This document shows positions 15,777 through 23,839 of a stretch of DNA of 28,660 nt, in pieces. The notes under the pieces were generated by a model. That model did no database searches and was not told where the DNA came from. It was given only the letters and a program-made list of their open reading frames with translations. Location: positions 1 to 28,660 of the forward strand of contig JAUVYQ010000016.1 in NCBI GenBank assembly GCA_030603035.1. Direction: 5' to 3'. How positions within the stretch are numbered: the first letter of the stretch is position 1; each line of letters opens with the position of its first letter. The position numbers were made by a program, and so were the translations under genes. This DNA comes from Phycisphaerae bacterium. Its GTDB lineage: Bacteria > Planctomycetota > Phycisphaerae > Sedimentisphaerales > SG8-4.

Positions 15777-16709
15777 TCATCGTCGTCTGCTTTTCACCAA
15801 AGACTCCACGTAATCAACGATGGCCTTTCTCATCTCCATGTCAATGGCGTCTTCGGTCAATGTATCCGCCAGTTCGAGATATTTTCGCCAGCATTTTACT
15901 TCGTGGCTAACAAAAACACTTCCATGCTCCATCCGGACCAAGGCTTCAATCTCGGTCGGCGAAAACCTGGCGAGATGATGTTTCGCGAACTGGCCACCGA
16001 GTCGGCTAACCGCTGTGATAATAGCTGCAATAAGTCGCTGCAGTTCTTTCAGTTCCTTGTCAACTTGCTCCCGAGTTGCATTCGAGTCGTTGTACATGAA
16101 CTGCCCCATAGTGCTCTTCAGATCACCGGGTGGCCGAATGCTTGACCGAGGAGACAATTTGCGCCATGTGTTCCAAACCAAAGGCTCAAGCCTGCAGACG
16201 AAGTCGGTAAGCAGCACAATCAGTTCGGTAAGGCGGTTGGCATCGAAACCCGCCTTATCACCAAGCTGAAGCTTGGCCTTTAGTTTTTGAACCAATTCAT
16301 CGGAATAATTCTGTCGGACTTGGAGCCCTAATCCTCGCTGCTGCAAGCTCTTAGTGACAAATTCCTTCTGGGCGCTGGAAAGTGTCGGGGCAATTTCCAG
16401 GAGTCTGCGAACAAGAAAATCGACGTCCTTAAGCTTAGCCGCATCAATTATGGAACCGCTCTTAGCTTTCTGTTCTTTTAACATCGGCTGAGTACCCACG
16501 TTGCCGGCGGGAAATCTTGCCATCAATCTTTCCAAGAAAACATTGCGTTCCTTGGGCAGGACCTTTTTCAAAGCCCGTTCAACCTCTTCGCAGAGGTACT
16601 CGATTCTGGTCTGGTCGCTTTCGTCTGCGAAATCCACCTGAATCAAACGAAGACGATTTGCCGTCTCGAGAACGCGATTTTCTGATTTTTCATTATTGTT
16701 CGCAGACAC
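15777..16709 (-). CDS. TagH-C-terminal-like protein lacking an FHA domain (tentative)
   Basis: The 310-residue soluble protein starts at a GTG behind AGAGGA. It is helix-rich, basic and has no signal or membrane segment. The second half has features I associate with the C-terminal domain of T6SS FHA proteins (TagH): a helix pair around LTDFVCRLEPLVWNTWRKL, a TMGQFMYNDSNA stretch where TagH has its NPLKF motif, then RFSPTEIEALVR followed by CWRKYLELADTLTEDAIDME near the end. No N-terminal FHA domain is present; residues 1-130 are a different helical region. The resemblance is by eye and could be wrong. It lies between tssG and tssK, behind its own promoter, so a T6SS structural or regulatory role is likely. 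I do not recognise it with certainty. Confidence 0.55.
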   Translation of the reverse strand: MSANNNEKSENRVLETANRLRLIQVDFADESDQTRIEYLCEEVERALKKVLPKERNVFLERLMARFPAGNVGTQPMLKEQKAKSGSIIDAAKLKDVDFLVRRLLEIAPTLSSAQKEFVTKSLQQRGLGLQVRQNYSDELVQKLKAKLQLGDKAGFDANRLTELIVLLTDFVCRLEPLVWNTWRKLSPRSSIRPPGDLKSTMGQFMYNDSNATREQVDKELKELQRLIAAIITAVSRLGGQFAKHHLARFSPTEIEALVRMEHGSVFVSHEVKCWRKYLELADTLTEDAIDMEMRKAIVDYVESLVKSRRR

Positions 16710-16752
16710 AGTTTTTCAGTCCTCTCAGAACAGCGGTATCAAAACGAAAACC

Positions 16753-16781
16753 ATTATTTTTCAGTTTTTTTGCCTTGTCAA
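16753..16781 (-). promoter_or_regulatory. internal T6SS promoter before the TagH-like gene
   Basis: On the minus strand a perfect TTGACA (16781-16776) is followed after exactly 17 bases by AATAAT (16758-16753), one mismatch from TATAAT. It lies in the largest gap of the cluster (16710-16838), about 44 bases ahead of the GTG at 16709. It would let the TagH-like, tssK, tssL, tssM and tagF-like genes be expressed apart from the upstream genes. Confidence 0.55.
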
Positions 16782-16838
16782 CAATAATTATAAGTTCAAA
16801 TTTAGTCCTTGGCGAAACATCGTATATTCAGAAACACA

Positions 16839-17858
16839 CTATGCAACCAAAGTTCTCAGGACAAGGTCATCCGCATCCTTTTCAAACTTCTTGCTACTAA
16901 GCCATGTTGACCATCCCAATTGGCCCATTTTTCCCAAACAAGTACTCGGAACCTCTGGGGCACTTAATATCAACTGGAGCTCCCAACTCAATTCGTCTCC
17001 GTCATAATTCCTGACCCATGCGATAAACCGGCGAATACTGTCGCCTCCCGGTAACATGCGCCGGTAGTCAGAAAAATTCATCGGCCCGAACCTAATCCTG
17101 AATTTCTGCTGACACTCCCAAAAACGGGACCCTATAACCAAAGTGGCCCCCAATTTTGCGTTTGCGGGAGATTCTCCCAATCGGCAACGATGCTCCTGTG
17201 GAAGATTGATCCACTGCCCAACAAACTGTTGTATCTCCACCATTATTCCAAAATAGTCTTGCAGAATTTCTCGCAAGCCTTCGGCATTGTTGGTTTGGCA
17301 AACAAGGCGCCCGGAATAGTGAAGTTTCCCGACGTCAGGGACCTCATCCCTGTTGCGAAATGAACCTGTCCCTATTCCAAATAGACTACCGATGTAAACT
17401 GCGAACCGGTCCTCTTCTTTGCGGTCATGGCTGGCGCTTTGCTGGTTGCACGCCCATGCGCGATAGAAAAGGGATATCATTCGATGATTAAAAATATCGA
17501 GAAAGCTTGCAAGTGTTTTGTCTCTATGGTTGTGTAATCGGTCATAAACATATTCGGTTATGGGCAGAGGCATAGGCCCGTTGGTGCCGAGAAGCCCGAA
17601 AAAGTTAACGACCATCCGTGCAGGATGTTCGTCTGCGGCTTCGGAATACGCATCGATGGCTGAGGGCGTAAATGCTAAAGACACATTTTGGCAAAACCTG
17701 ACCGGGTCATCCTGCGGCCGCTGTGAATGTCCAACCCGTGACCGGTCCGGGTGAGCACACTCCAGCCGTCGCACAGCCTGGAAAAAGTCGAAATCATAAG
17801 GCCTTTCCAGCAGTGCTTCAGTTAAAGAATAGGTCGCACCCCGTCTCTCATCGTCCAT
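16839..17858 (-). CDS. tssG: TssG, T6SS baseplate protein
   Basis: The 339-residue product is the TssG wedge subunit. The family opening LLERPYDFDFFQAVRRLE lies near residues 17-34, followed by VRFCQNVSLAFTPSAI and FFGLLGTNGPMPLPITEYV, which are strong TssG signatures. The middle DIFNHRMISLFYRAW matches the conserved FxxRxIxLFYxAW motif. Its ATG lies 37 bases inside the end of tssF, indicating translational coupling. The cluster then has a 129-base gap with an internal promoter. Confidence 0.94.
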   Translation of the reverse strand: MDDERRGATYSLTEALLERPYDFDFFQAVRRLECAHPDRSRVGHSQRPQDDPVRFCQNVSLAFTPSAIDAYSEAADEHPARMVVNFFGLLGTNGPMPLPITEYVYDRLHNHRDKTLASFLDIFNHRMISLFYRAWACNQQSASHDRKEEDRFAVYIGSLFGIGTGSFRNRDEVPDVGKLHYSGRLVCQTNNAEGLREILQDYFGIMVEIQQFVGQWINLPQEHRCRLGESPANAKLGATLVIGSRFWECQQKFRIRFGPMNFSDYRRMLPGGDSIRRFIAWVRNYDGDELSWELQLILSAPEVPSTCLGKMGQLGWSTWLSSKKFEKDADDLVLRTLVA

Positions 17859-19699
17859 CGCATAATCTCTCCACGCTCGAGTGTTTTCACTACAGTTTCG
17901 GTAAAAGAATTAAGGGAAACATATCTGGCGAAAAATTGTTCAAGAACGGCCCCAAGCAGAAACACTCCACTTCCCTCGAATAATGCTTCTTCGAGAGTTA
18001 CTGTTATCTCCAACCCACGTGCAAACGCCATTGCCCCCGATGTTGTGATTCTCCGGGTGATTGGCTTACAGCTTACGGATTTGACGCCATCAATTTGCTT
18101 GCGAGTTTGCAAATCACCGGTGTCACTGTAAAGTCTCAGGATGTCGCGAAGTGCCGACACACCTTCGCGTTCATTAGTATCGGTAAGCGAAAGATAATTT
18201 AGCGACAGGTGATTTATAATGCGCCAGGCAATTTCCCCCTCGGCGTGAGACGGCCTGGGTGAGGTTGGAGTTCCGAGGCAGCGAACCGATGTGCAAGGCG
18301 CCGTCTTTTCCATAGTAAAGTCGGAGCTTCCTAATCCGGTTGGCATATGCAAAGGTAAATCACGGTTTGTGCACAGGGCCTCCACTCCTAACTGCTTTAG
18401 CTCGGCACTATACGGTGCGGCCGTGGAATCAACAAGAGATATGTAAACTTCGCTGCCTGCATAACTTCTCGATCTTTGACCTCGCAGCCTTGCGTCCTGT
18501 GACTGTGGCCTTGGAACTCGGTTTGTAACATAATAGCCGGCCGTGCTGGTGTCTCCCAAATCTTTTGCTAAATAAAAAGGAAGAAACTCCTGCAGCTCGT
18601 CTGACCGAGTCCCATAACCAATTACTTTGGAAACCTTGTAAACCTCGAAGTCCTGTGCCCTGGTTCGGTCCGGAACAACATGAAACTCGAAGAATTTGTC
18701 TGATACAGGTATTCGGTCCAACCGTTTTTCAAACAGGTTTATTGCGGGCGAACAAAATAATCCGAAATTATCAGCATTAACCACGCCCTCGAGTCCAATA
18801 TTCGAGTCTCTCAACAAAACAATGACATCCAATTGATTTTCATCACAGCGTCGGATTGCAGCGGCCAAATCTGTAAGCTCAACGAACATAAACCGCTGCG
18901 GAAATGCAAAGTACTCATGCAAAAGCCGATATCCCTGAAAAGACCGTGCATCATAAGGCAGTAGTTTTCGTTTATTCTCGAAGCCCACACGCCGGATGCA
19001 AGAAGCATCAATGACCTTTTGCCACTTCATAGGTTTACTCGCCGGCTGGACCACAACTGCCACAGCGTTTGCGAAAAACTGTTCGTACAAATGCATTGGG
19101 ATCTCACCAGCTCCCATAAGATGCAGTGTCAGAGAATCCAGTTTCAACTCGCTAATGCTAAGCCCCGGAGGGGATTGGATTCGGATTCTAATGCCGGCTT
19201 TGACATCGGGGAGGTTCGGGATTTTAAGCGAGGCCAACTCACGTGTATAGTAATCCGCCTGTTTGACCTGAATTGGCCAGAGGGTCACATCGTGGGCGGT
19301 GCGATATTCGCATCTGGTTTGTTCTGTTTTGCCCAGAATACTGTGAAGCGAAGAAGCACGTGGAATTAAGAAACCCTCAGCTAATGCTCCCTCATCCAGG
19401 TCTGGTTGGAACTGCACAATACACATAGATGGGGTTGGTGCCAGGTAGTGTGGATAGATGGTTTCGAGCAAGGACTGCGTAAACCTTGGGAACTCAGCAT
19501 TGAGTTTGAGCTGCACTCGCGCAGCAAGGAAGGCAAACCCCTCAAGCAATCGTTCAACGAAGGGGTCCCGACACGGCTGAAACTCATCCAGTCCACCAAG
19601 ACGGCCTGCTATCTTAGGGAACTCCCTTGCAAACTCCGCTCCCATGCTACGAAGATGCGCAAGTTCGCGATTGTAGAGGTCCAGCAGCTGCCTATCCAC
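17822..19699 (-). CDS. tssF: TssF, T6SS baseplate protein
   Basis: TssF forms baseplate wedges with TssE, TssG and TssK. The 625-residue product has the typical N-terminus LLDLYNRELAHLRSMGAEFA (residues 5-24), then FVERLLEGFAFLAARVQLKL and YPHYLAPTPSMCIVQFQP, all diagnostic. The start is GTG with GAAGGGCGAG upstream, overlapping the end of tssE by 8 bases. The length agrees with the family (about 580-630). No truncation is seen. Confidence 0.96.
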   Translation of the reverse strand: MDRQLLDLYNRELAHLRSMGAEFAREFPKIAGRLGGLDEFQPCRDPFVERLLEGFAFLAARVQLKLNAEFPRFTQSLLETIYPHYLAPTPSMCIVQFQPDLDEGALAEGFLIPRASSLHSILGKTEQTRCEYRTAHDVTLWPIQVKQADYYTRELASLKIPNLPDVKAGIRIRIQSPPGLSISELKLDSLTLHLMGAGEIPMHLYEQFFANAVAVVVQPASKPMKWQKVIDASCIRRVGFENKRKLLPYDARSFQGYRLLHEYFAFPQRFMFVELTDLAAAIRRCDENQLDVIVLLRDSNIGLEGVVNADNFGLFCSPAINLFEKRLDRIPVSDKFFEFHVVPDRTRAQDFEVYKVSKVIGYGTRSDELQEFLPFYLAKDLGDTSTAGYYVTNRVPRPQSQDARLRGQRSRSYAGSEVYISLVDSTAAPYSAELKQLGVEALCTNRDLPLHMPTGLGSSDFTMEKTAPCTSVRCLGTPTSPRPSHAEGEIAWRIINHLSLNYLSLTDTNEREGVSALRDILRLYSDTGDLQTRKQIDGVKSVSCKPITRRITTSGAMAFARGLEITVTLEEALFEGSGVFLLGAVLEQFFARYVSLNSFTETVVKTLERGEIMRWTMRDGVRPIL

Positions 19700-20198
19700 T
19701 TGACTCGCCCTTCAATTTGTGGTGGCCGGTTTCCAAATCGACCTCCGTTTTAACAAAAAGATGGTCCGGCAACGGTTGCGCCCACAGTTCGCCCTCTATT
19801 TCGAATGAGATGGTACGGATGTACTCCGAATCCTGTGGAGAGACTATACGAACAGACATTAATTTGCGTGAAATTCGCGGCTCAAAACATAGGATGGCTT
19901 GCTTCACTCGTGCTTCAAACTCAGTTGGCCTGATAGCCGATATAGTTGTACCGCACAGGTCTGGTATGCCGTAGTTTAGCACAGATCCTGCCGCTTCACT
20001 AAACTCATATATATTATCGCGAAACGGGTGTGCTTTCGAGTTTAACAGCATCTCCAAGTCGCGAAGTACCGCCCCTTTGTATCTTCGCTGTGATACTATG
20101 CGTTGGTCGCGGCTTTCCTTTCTCACCTCCGGTTCATCGTCAGTGAGACGGTCAAGCAGGCATGGTTGCAGACGATCCATTGGCGTAAGTTCAGCCAT
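19692..20198 (-). CDS. tssE: TssE, gp25-like T6SS baseplate protein
   Basis: The 168-residue product matches the gp25-like family: LLDRLTDDEP near the start, the conserved VLRDLEMLLNSKAHPF motif, then SVLNYGIPDLCG and a C-terminal ISFEIEGELW strand. It seeds sheath assembly on the baseplate. The ATG giving MAELTPMDRL is preferred, with GGTGG inside the tagJ end as ribosome binding site; an in-frame start five codons upstream lies deeper in tagJ. It overlaps tagJ by 8 bases and tssF by 8 bases. Confidence 0.94.
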   Translation of the reverse strand: MAELTPMDRLQPCLLDRLTDDEPEVRKESRDQRIVSQRRYKGAVLRDLEMLLNSKAHPFRDNIYEFSEAAGSVLNYGIPDLCGTTISAIRPTEFEARVKQAILCFEPRISRKLMSVRIVSPQDSEYIRTISFEIEGELWAQPLPDHLFVKTEVDLETGHHKLKGESSG

Positions 20199-21018
20199 TA
20201 TTCGTCTCACCACCTTGTTGCTCTATTTCTGAATGGTCCAAATTTATTTGTCGTATCTGCAGCAGCGAGAATTCAGCTTTGTCAGTGGCAAACATGCGCT
20301 GTCCCAGGCCAAGGTACACATCTCCCGGCTGTTTAGCCCATTCGGTCTTTCGTGCGAGTCGAATAGCACTATCTTCGCAGGCTTGCGAGTCCGGATACCG
20401 CGATGGTATCAATCCGGTTGCCTCACCACCATTGACCCAGGTGAAGTGAGCAGGAATCCAGACTACATCACGCAGGTCGGCCGGTGCATCAATTTGGATT
20501 TGCTTTATGGCCGTGAACGGCACCCAGTAGTATTTGCCGTCAACAATGGCCTCGAGTACCGGGCCAAGCCTGGAATCGGCGTCTGAAATCCACTCAAATC
20601 GCTGATTATCGATAGAACCAGCAACGGCAGGTGCCGCGTCAAATGCTTGCTCTCGCAGTTTCTGCGACGCTTTGTATTTTCCTTCCGCGACCATTTGGTT
20701 GGCCTGTACCAACCAACCGACCCACTCATCCGGCTCGCCGAAGACAAGCGGCGAGCGTTTGCCGGCAAATATCTCAGCGCGCAAGGCCTCGCAATTGAGC
20801 GCTGTTCGGCATACCTGAGCCATGAGCAAGTTCAAGGCATCAAGCTCTGCGGCCATGTTTAGCTGGGTCAGGGCTCGTTCCCAATCTCCCAGAACAGAGA
20901 GCAACTGGAAGAGGAAAACCCGAAGTTTGGCATTGGCCGGTTCGGCGCGGACCTGACCTTCAAGAGCTGCCAACGCCTCAGTAAGCCGGCCAGCTCGCAC
21001 TAATTCTTCTGTTTGCAT
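20191..21018 (-). CDS. tagJ: TagJ (ImpE/SciE family), T6SS accessory protein
   Basis: TagJ/ImpE is a TPR-like accessory protein that binds the TssB N-terminus in some T6SSs and may tune sheath turnover. The chosen ATG (MQTEELVRAGRLTEALAALE) sits behind GGAGG with good spacing; an upstream in-frame start adds 17 residues that do not look like the family. The 275-residue product has TPR-like helices (LTEALAALEGQVRAEPANAK), then ANQMVAEG, the ImpE signature FEWISDADSRLGPVLEAIVD, YYWVPF and the DVVWIPAHFTWVNG region. It sits between hcp and tssE. Confidence 0.93.
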   Translation of the reverse strand: MQTEELVRAGRLTEALAALEGQVRAEPANAKLRVFLFQLLSVLGDWERALTQLNMAAELDALNLLMAQVCRTALNCEALRAEIFAGKRSPLVFGEPDEWVGWLVQANQMVAEGKYKASQKLREQAFDAAPAVAGSIDNQRFEWISDADSRLGPVLEAIVDGKYYWVPFTAIKQIQIDAPADLRDVVWIPAHFTWVNGGEATGLIPSRYPDSQACEDSAIRLARKTEWAKQPGDVYLGLGQRMFATDKAEFSLLQIRQINLDHSEIEQQGGETNNG

Positions 21019-21113
21019 GGCAATAACCTCCGTCGCTGGACAGAATGTACTTACCGCGGTGCTCTCCAAGAGGACGAACCAGTGAACGGTCGTCAGCCTT
21101 TAATATGGGGATA

Positions 21114-21611
21114 TCAGCCGCCCTTGTTGAGCTCCAGGTCCCAATGTGCTTTGATGTCACCCTTCGGAGCGCCGGTGTCGTGAGCTGTTTCGGTGTAAAT
21201 CCACTCGACTTTGCCGTAGTTAAAGCTTACCTCTTCGAGGGGCAGGGCTTCGCCGCCCTGGGCCGAGCCGCCCGGCCGGACCCCGCTGACGATGACATCC
21301 GTCAACACGTATTCCATGTACTTCTGCTTGTCACCAGTCGCCCGGCACAGTTCCATCTTGATCGTCTTGACGTGCGTGCCATCGCAGCAGAACAACGACA
21401 GCTTCGGCGACGCCTTGTCGAGCGTCTTCACGACCGAGAAGTCCTGGTGGTCGCACCGCTCCGCGGAACGCGACCCGCCGCTGCTTACCGAGCCGCTCGA
21501 CGGCTGGCTGACGCCGTGACTGTACGACAGCAGTTCAATCCAATCCTTATGCTTGTCGTCGGTACTCTCACCCGGGACTCCGTCAATCTTCAAAAAACAA
21601 TCAAAAGCCAT
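21114..21611 (-). CDS. hcp: Hcp (TssD), T6SS tube protein
   Basis: Hcp hexamers form the secreted inner tube. The ATG at 21611 (MAFDCFLKIDGVPGEST) follows AAAGGAG by 8 bases and is preferred over a start six codons upstream. The 165-residue product has the Hcp pattern: FLKIDGVPGES, WIELLSYSHGVSQP, FSVVKTLDKASPKL, the VLTDVIVSGV strand and a C-terminal EEVSFNYGKVEWIYTE. The gene stands out in composition: I count 285 G/C in 21121-21600 (59%), with codons strongly favouring G or C in third position, while neighbours look closer to 45-50%. High expression or separate ancestry could explain this. The 103-base gap before it and 95-base gap after it are among the larger ones in the cluster. Confidence 0.96.
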   Translation of the reverse strand: MAFDCFLKIDGVPGESTDDKHKDWIELLSYSHGVSQPSSGSVSSGGSRSAERCDHQDFSVVKTLDKASPKLSLFCCDGTHVKTIKMELCRATGDKQKYMEYVLTDVIVSGVRPGGSAQGGEALPLEEVSFNYGKVEWIYTETAHDTGAPKGDIKAHWDLELNKGG

Positions 21612-21714
21612 CTTATCAACTCCTTTCAAAACAAAGTAATCTTATTGTTTACCTGTACTTAACTTAATTAGCTAAAACAGCTTAAGCACATTCCATTTAC
21701 GTCAGAGCAATCCA

Positions 21715-23217
21715 TCAACCGCCACCCTTAACCGAAGGCAGCTTGGATACCAACCGCAGGGAAACGGACAATCCCTCGAGCTGGTAGTGAGGCCTCAGGT
21801 AAAATTTGGCGGAATAATAGCCAGGGTCTCCTTCGACTTCGTCGACGACAACTTCTGCCGCTGCCAGAGGATACTGCGCCTTGACTTCTTCGGAGGCATG
21901 TGGGTCGCTGGTAACGTACTGGGTAATCCATTTGTTAAGCCAGGTTGCCATGTCCTCGCGCTCTTTGAAAGAGCCGATCTTATCCCGCACGATGCACTTG
22001 AGGAAATGCGCGAACCGGCAGGTTGCGAACAGATAGGGCAATCTTGCCGCCAGGTTTGCATTTGCGGTTGCGTCCGGGTCATCATACTCGGTCGGCTTCT
22101 GCAGCGACTGTGCACCAATAAAAGCCGCATAATCCTCGTTCTTCCAGTGTGATAACGGCATTAAGCCATTTTTGGCTAATTCCGCTTCCCGCCTGTCTGT
22201 AATACCAATCTCGGTGGGGCACTTCATATCCACGCCCCCATCGTCGGTTGGGAAAGTATGGCAGGGCAGGCCTTCAACTAATCCGCCGCTCTCAACCCCG
22301 CGGATACTTGCGCACCATCCGAACTCCTTAAAAGAACGTGTAATATTCACGCCCATTGCATAGGCTGAGTTTGTCCAGAGATACTTTGAGTGCTCGCCTC
22401 CAGCGGTCTCCTCTTCAAAATCAAAGTCTTCGAGAGGATTTGTTTTGGCGCCGTAAGGTAACCTGCCAAGAAAACGCGGCATTGTTAAACCGATATACCT
22501 GGAATCTTCAGACTCACGCAGGGAGCGCCATGGGGCATAGTCCGCCGTCTGGAAGATTTTCGTTAAATCGCGAGGGTTGCTAAGCTCCTGCCAGCTATCC
22601 ATGTTCATCAAGGTAGCTGCAGCCGCACTAATAAACGGTGCGTGGGCTGCAGCGGCAATCTGGGCCACCCCATTAAGTATCTCAACGTCCGGAGGACTGT
22701 TATCAAAATAGTAGTCACCGATGAGACAGCCGTACGGCTCACCGCCTGGGGAACCGAATTCTTCTTCGTAAAGCTTCTTGAAAAGCGGGCTTTGGTCCCA
22801 CGCTGTACCTTTGTACTTCTTGAGGGTTTTTGCCAGGTCCTTCTTTGGGAGGTTCAGCACACGTATCTTCAGCGTCTCGTCCGTTTCTGTGTTATTTACG
22901 AGATGATGCAGTCCTCGCCAGCTACCCTCAAGCGATTGGAAGTTCTCGTGATGCATGATTAAATTAATCTGCTCGGACAGCTTCCTGTCTATCTCGGCAA
23001 TAATCGCTTCGATTGACTTGACTGCATCTTCGGAGATGAGCGCTGTTTCTGAGAGTGCTTGTTCAGCTAAGGTTCGGACTGCCGAGTCGATGGCCTCTTT
23101 AGCGTGGTCGGACTTGGGTTTAAACTGTTTCTTCAGGAGTACGTCGAACTCGCTTGGTTCTATTGCTACAGCCTCGGCCTCGGGAGCCCGCATTTTTTCT
23201 TCTTCCTTTTTAGCCAT
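21715..23217 (-). CDS. tssC: TssC (VipB), T6SS sheath large subunit
   Basis: TssC forms the contractile sheath with TssB. The 500-residue protein has the standard length and signatures: LEGSWRGLHHLVNNTETD, GDYYFDNSPPDVEIL, MPRFLGRLPYG, WTNSAYAMGVNITRSF, GGLVEGLPCHTFPTDDGG and ARLPYLFATCRFAHFLKCI. Its ATG overlaps the end of tssB by 8 bases, so production of the two sheath subunits is probably coupled. A charged N-terminal region (residues 1-20) precedes the core. Confidence 0.97.
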   Translation of the reverse strand: MAKKEEEKMRAPEAEAVAIEPSEFDVLLKKQFKPKSDHAKEAIDSAVRTLAEQALSETALISEDAVKSIEAIIAEIDRKLSEQINLIMHHENFQSLEGSWRGLHHLVNNTETDETLKIRVLNLPKKDLAKTLKKYKGTAWDQSPLFKKLYEEEFGSPGGEPYGCLIGDYYFDNSPPDVEILNGVAQIAAAAHAPFISAAAATLMNMDSWQELSNPRDLTKIFQTADYAPWRSLRESEDSRYIGLTMPRFLGRLPYGAKTNPLEDFDFEEETAGGEHSKYLWTNSAYAMGVNITRSFKEFGWCASIRGVESGGLVEGLPCHTFPTDDGGVDMKCPTEIGITDRREAELAKNGLMPLSHWKNEDYAAFIGAQSLQKPTEYDDPDATANANLAARLPYLFATCRFAHFLKCIVRDKIGSFKEREDMATWLNKWITQYVTSDPHASEEVKAQYPLAAAEVVVDEVEGDPGYYSAKFYLRPHYQLEGLSVSLRLVSKLPSVKGGG

Positions 23218-23764
23218 TGGACTGTTCCTCCTTACCAGTATTAGTAGTTTCGCTTTCCGGCAGTTCCGGTTTTGGTGCAGAAGTCAGCGCGCTTAGCAAG
23301 GCCTTATCTTTAAGAACCTTCGCCATCAACTCTTCGGCACCGCTTTTACCATCCATGTACGACAAGAGATTTGACAACTCCGTTCTGGCCTGCAACAACT
23401 TGTTTAGAGCGTCAACCTTACGCGCTACCGCCACCGGCGAGAAGTCATCCATGCTCTCAAAGCTGATATCGACGCTCATATTGCCTTCGCCGGTAAGTGT
23501 GTTTGGCACTTGAAAAGCAACTCTGGGTTTCGTTGCCTTGAGTCGTTCGTCAAAATTATCGACATCAATCTCGAGGAACTTACGGTCTGCAACGCCGGCT
23601 AAGCCCTCAGCCGGCTTGCCGGACAAATCAGCCATCACACCCATCACGAAAGGCAGGTTGACTTTTTTCTCCGCACCGTACAGCTCCAAATCATACTCTA
23701 TCTGCACACGCGGGGCTCGGTTGCGAGCTATGAACTTTTGGCTACTCTTCTTCTTTTTTGCCAT
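23210..23764 (-). CDS. tssB: TssB (VipA), T6SS sheath small subunit
   Basis: The 184-residue product has the VipA pattern: a basic start (MAKKKKSSQKF), RAPRVQIEYDLELYGAEKKV, LPFVMGVMADLSG and KFLEIDVDNFDERLKATKPR, followed by the helical C-terminal part. The ATG at 23764 has AGGAG seven bases before it; a GTG two codons upstream would be too close to that site. A 75-base gap separates it from tssA. Confidence 0.96.
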   Translation of the reverse strand: MAKKKKSSQKFIARNRAPRVQIEYDLELYGAEKKVNLPFVMGVMADLSGKPAEGLAGVADRKFLEIDVDNFDERLKATKPRVAFQVPNTLTGEGNMSVDISFESMDDFSPVAVARKVDALNKLLQARTELSNLLSYMDGKSGAEELMAKVLKDKALLSALTSAPKPELPESETTNTGKEEQSNG

Positions 23765-23839
23765 GCTCACTCCTTTCTTAATAAAAAATGTTTAGCACCT
23801 AAAACCGTCGGCGCTGTTAAACCTTCAAAATATTATTCG

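Noticed and set aside
21612..21714. Short AGCT inverted repeat in the tssC-hcp gap as a terminator or processing site
   Set aside because: The stem is only about four base pairs with mismatches beyond it; too weak to call.
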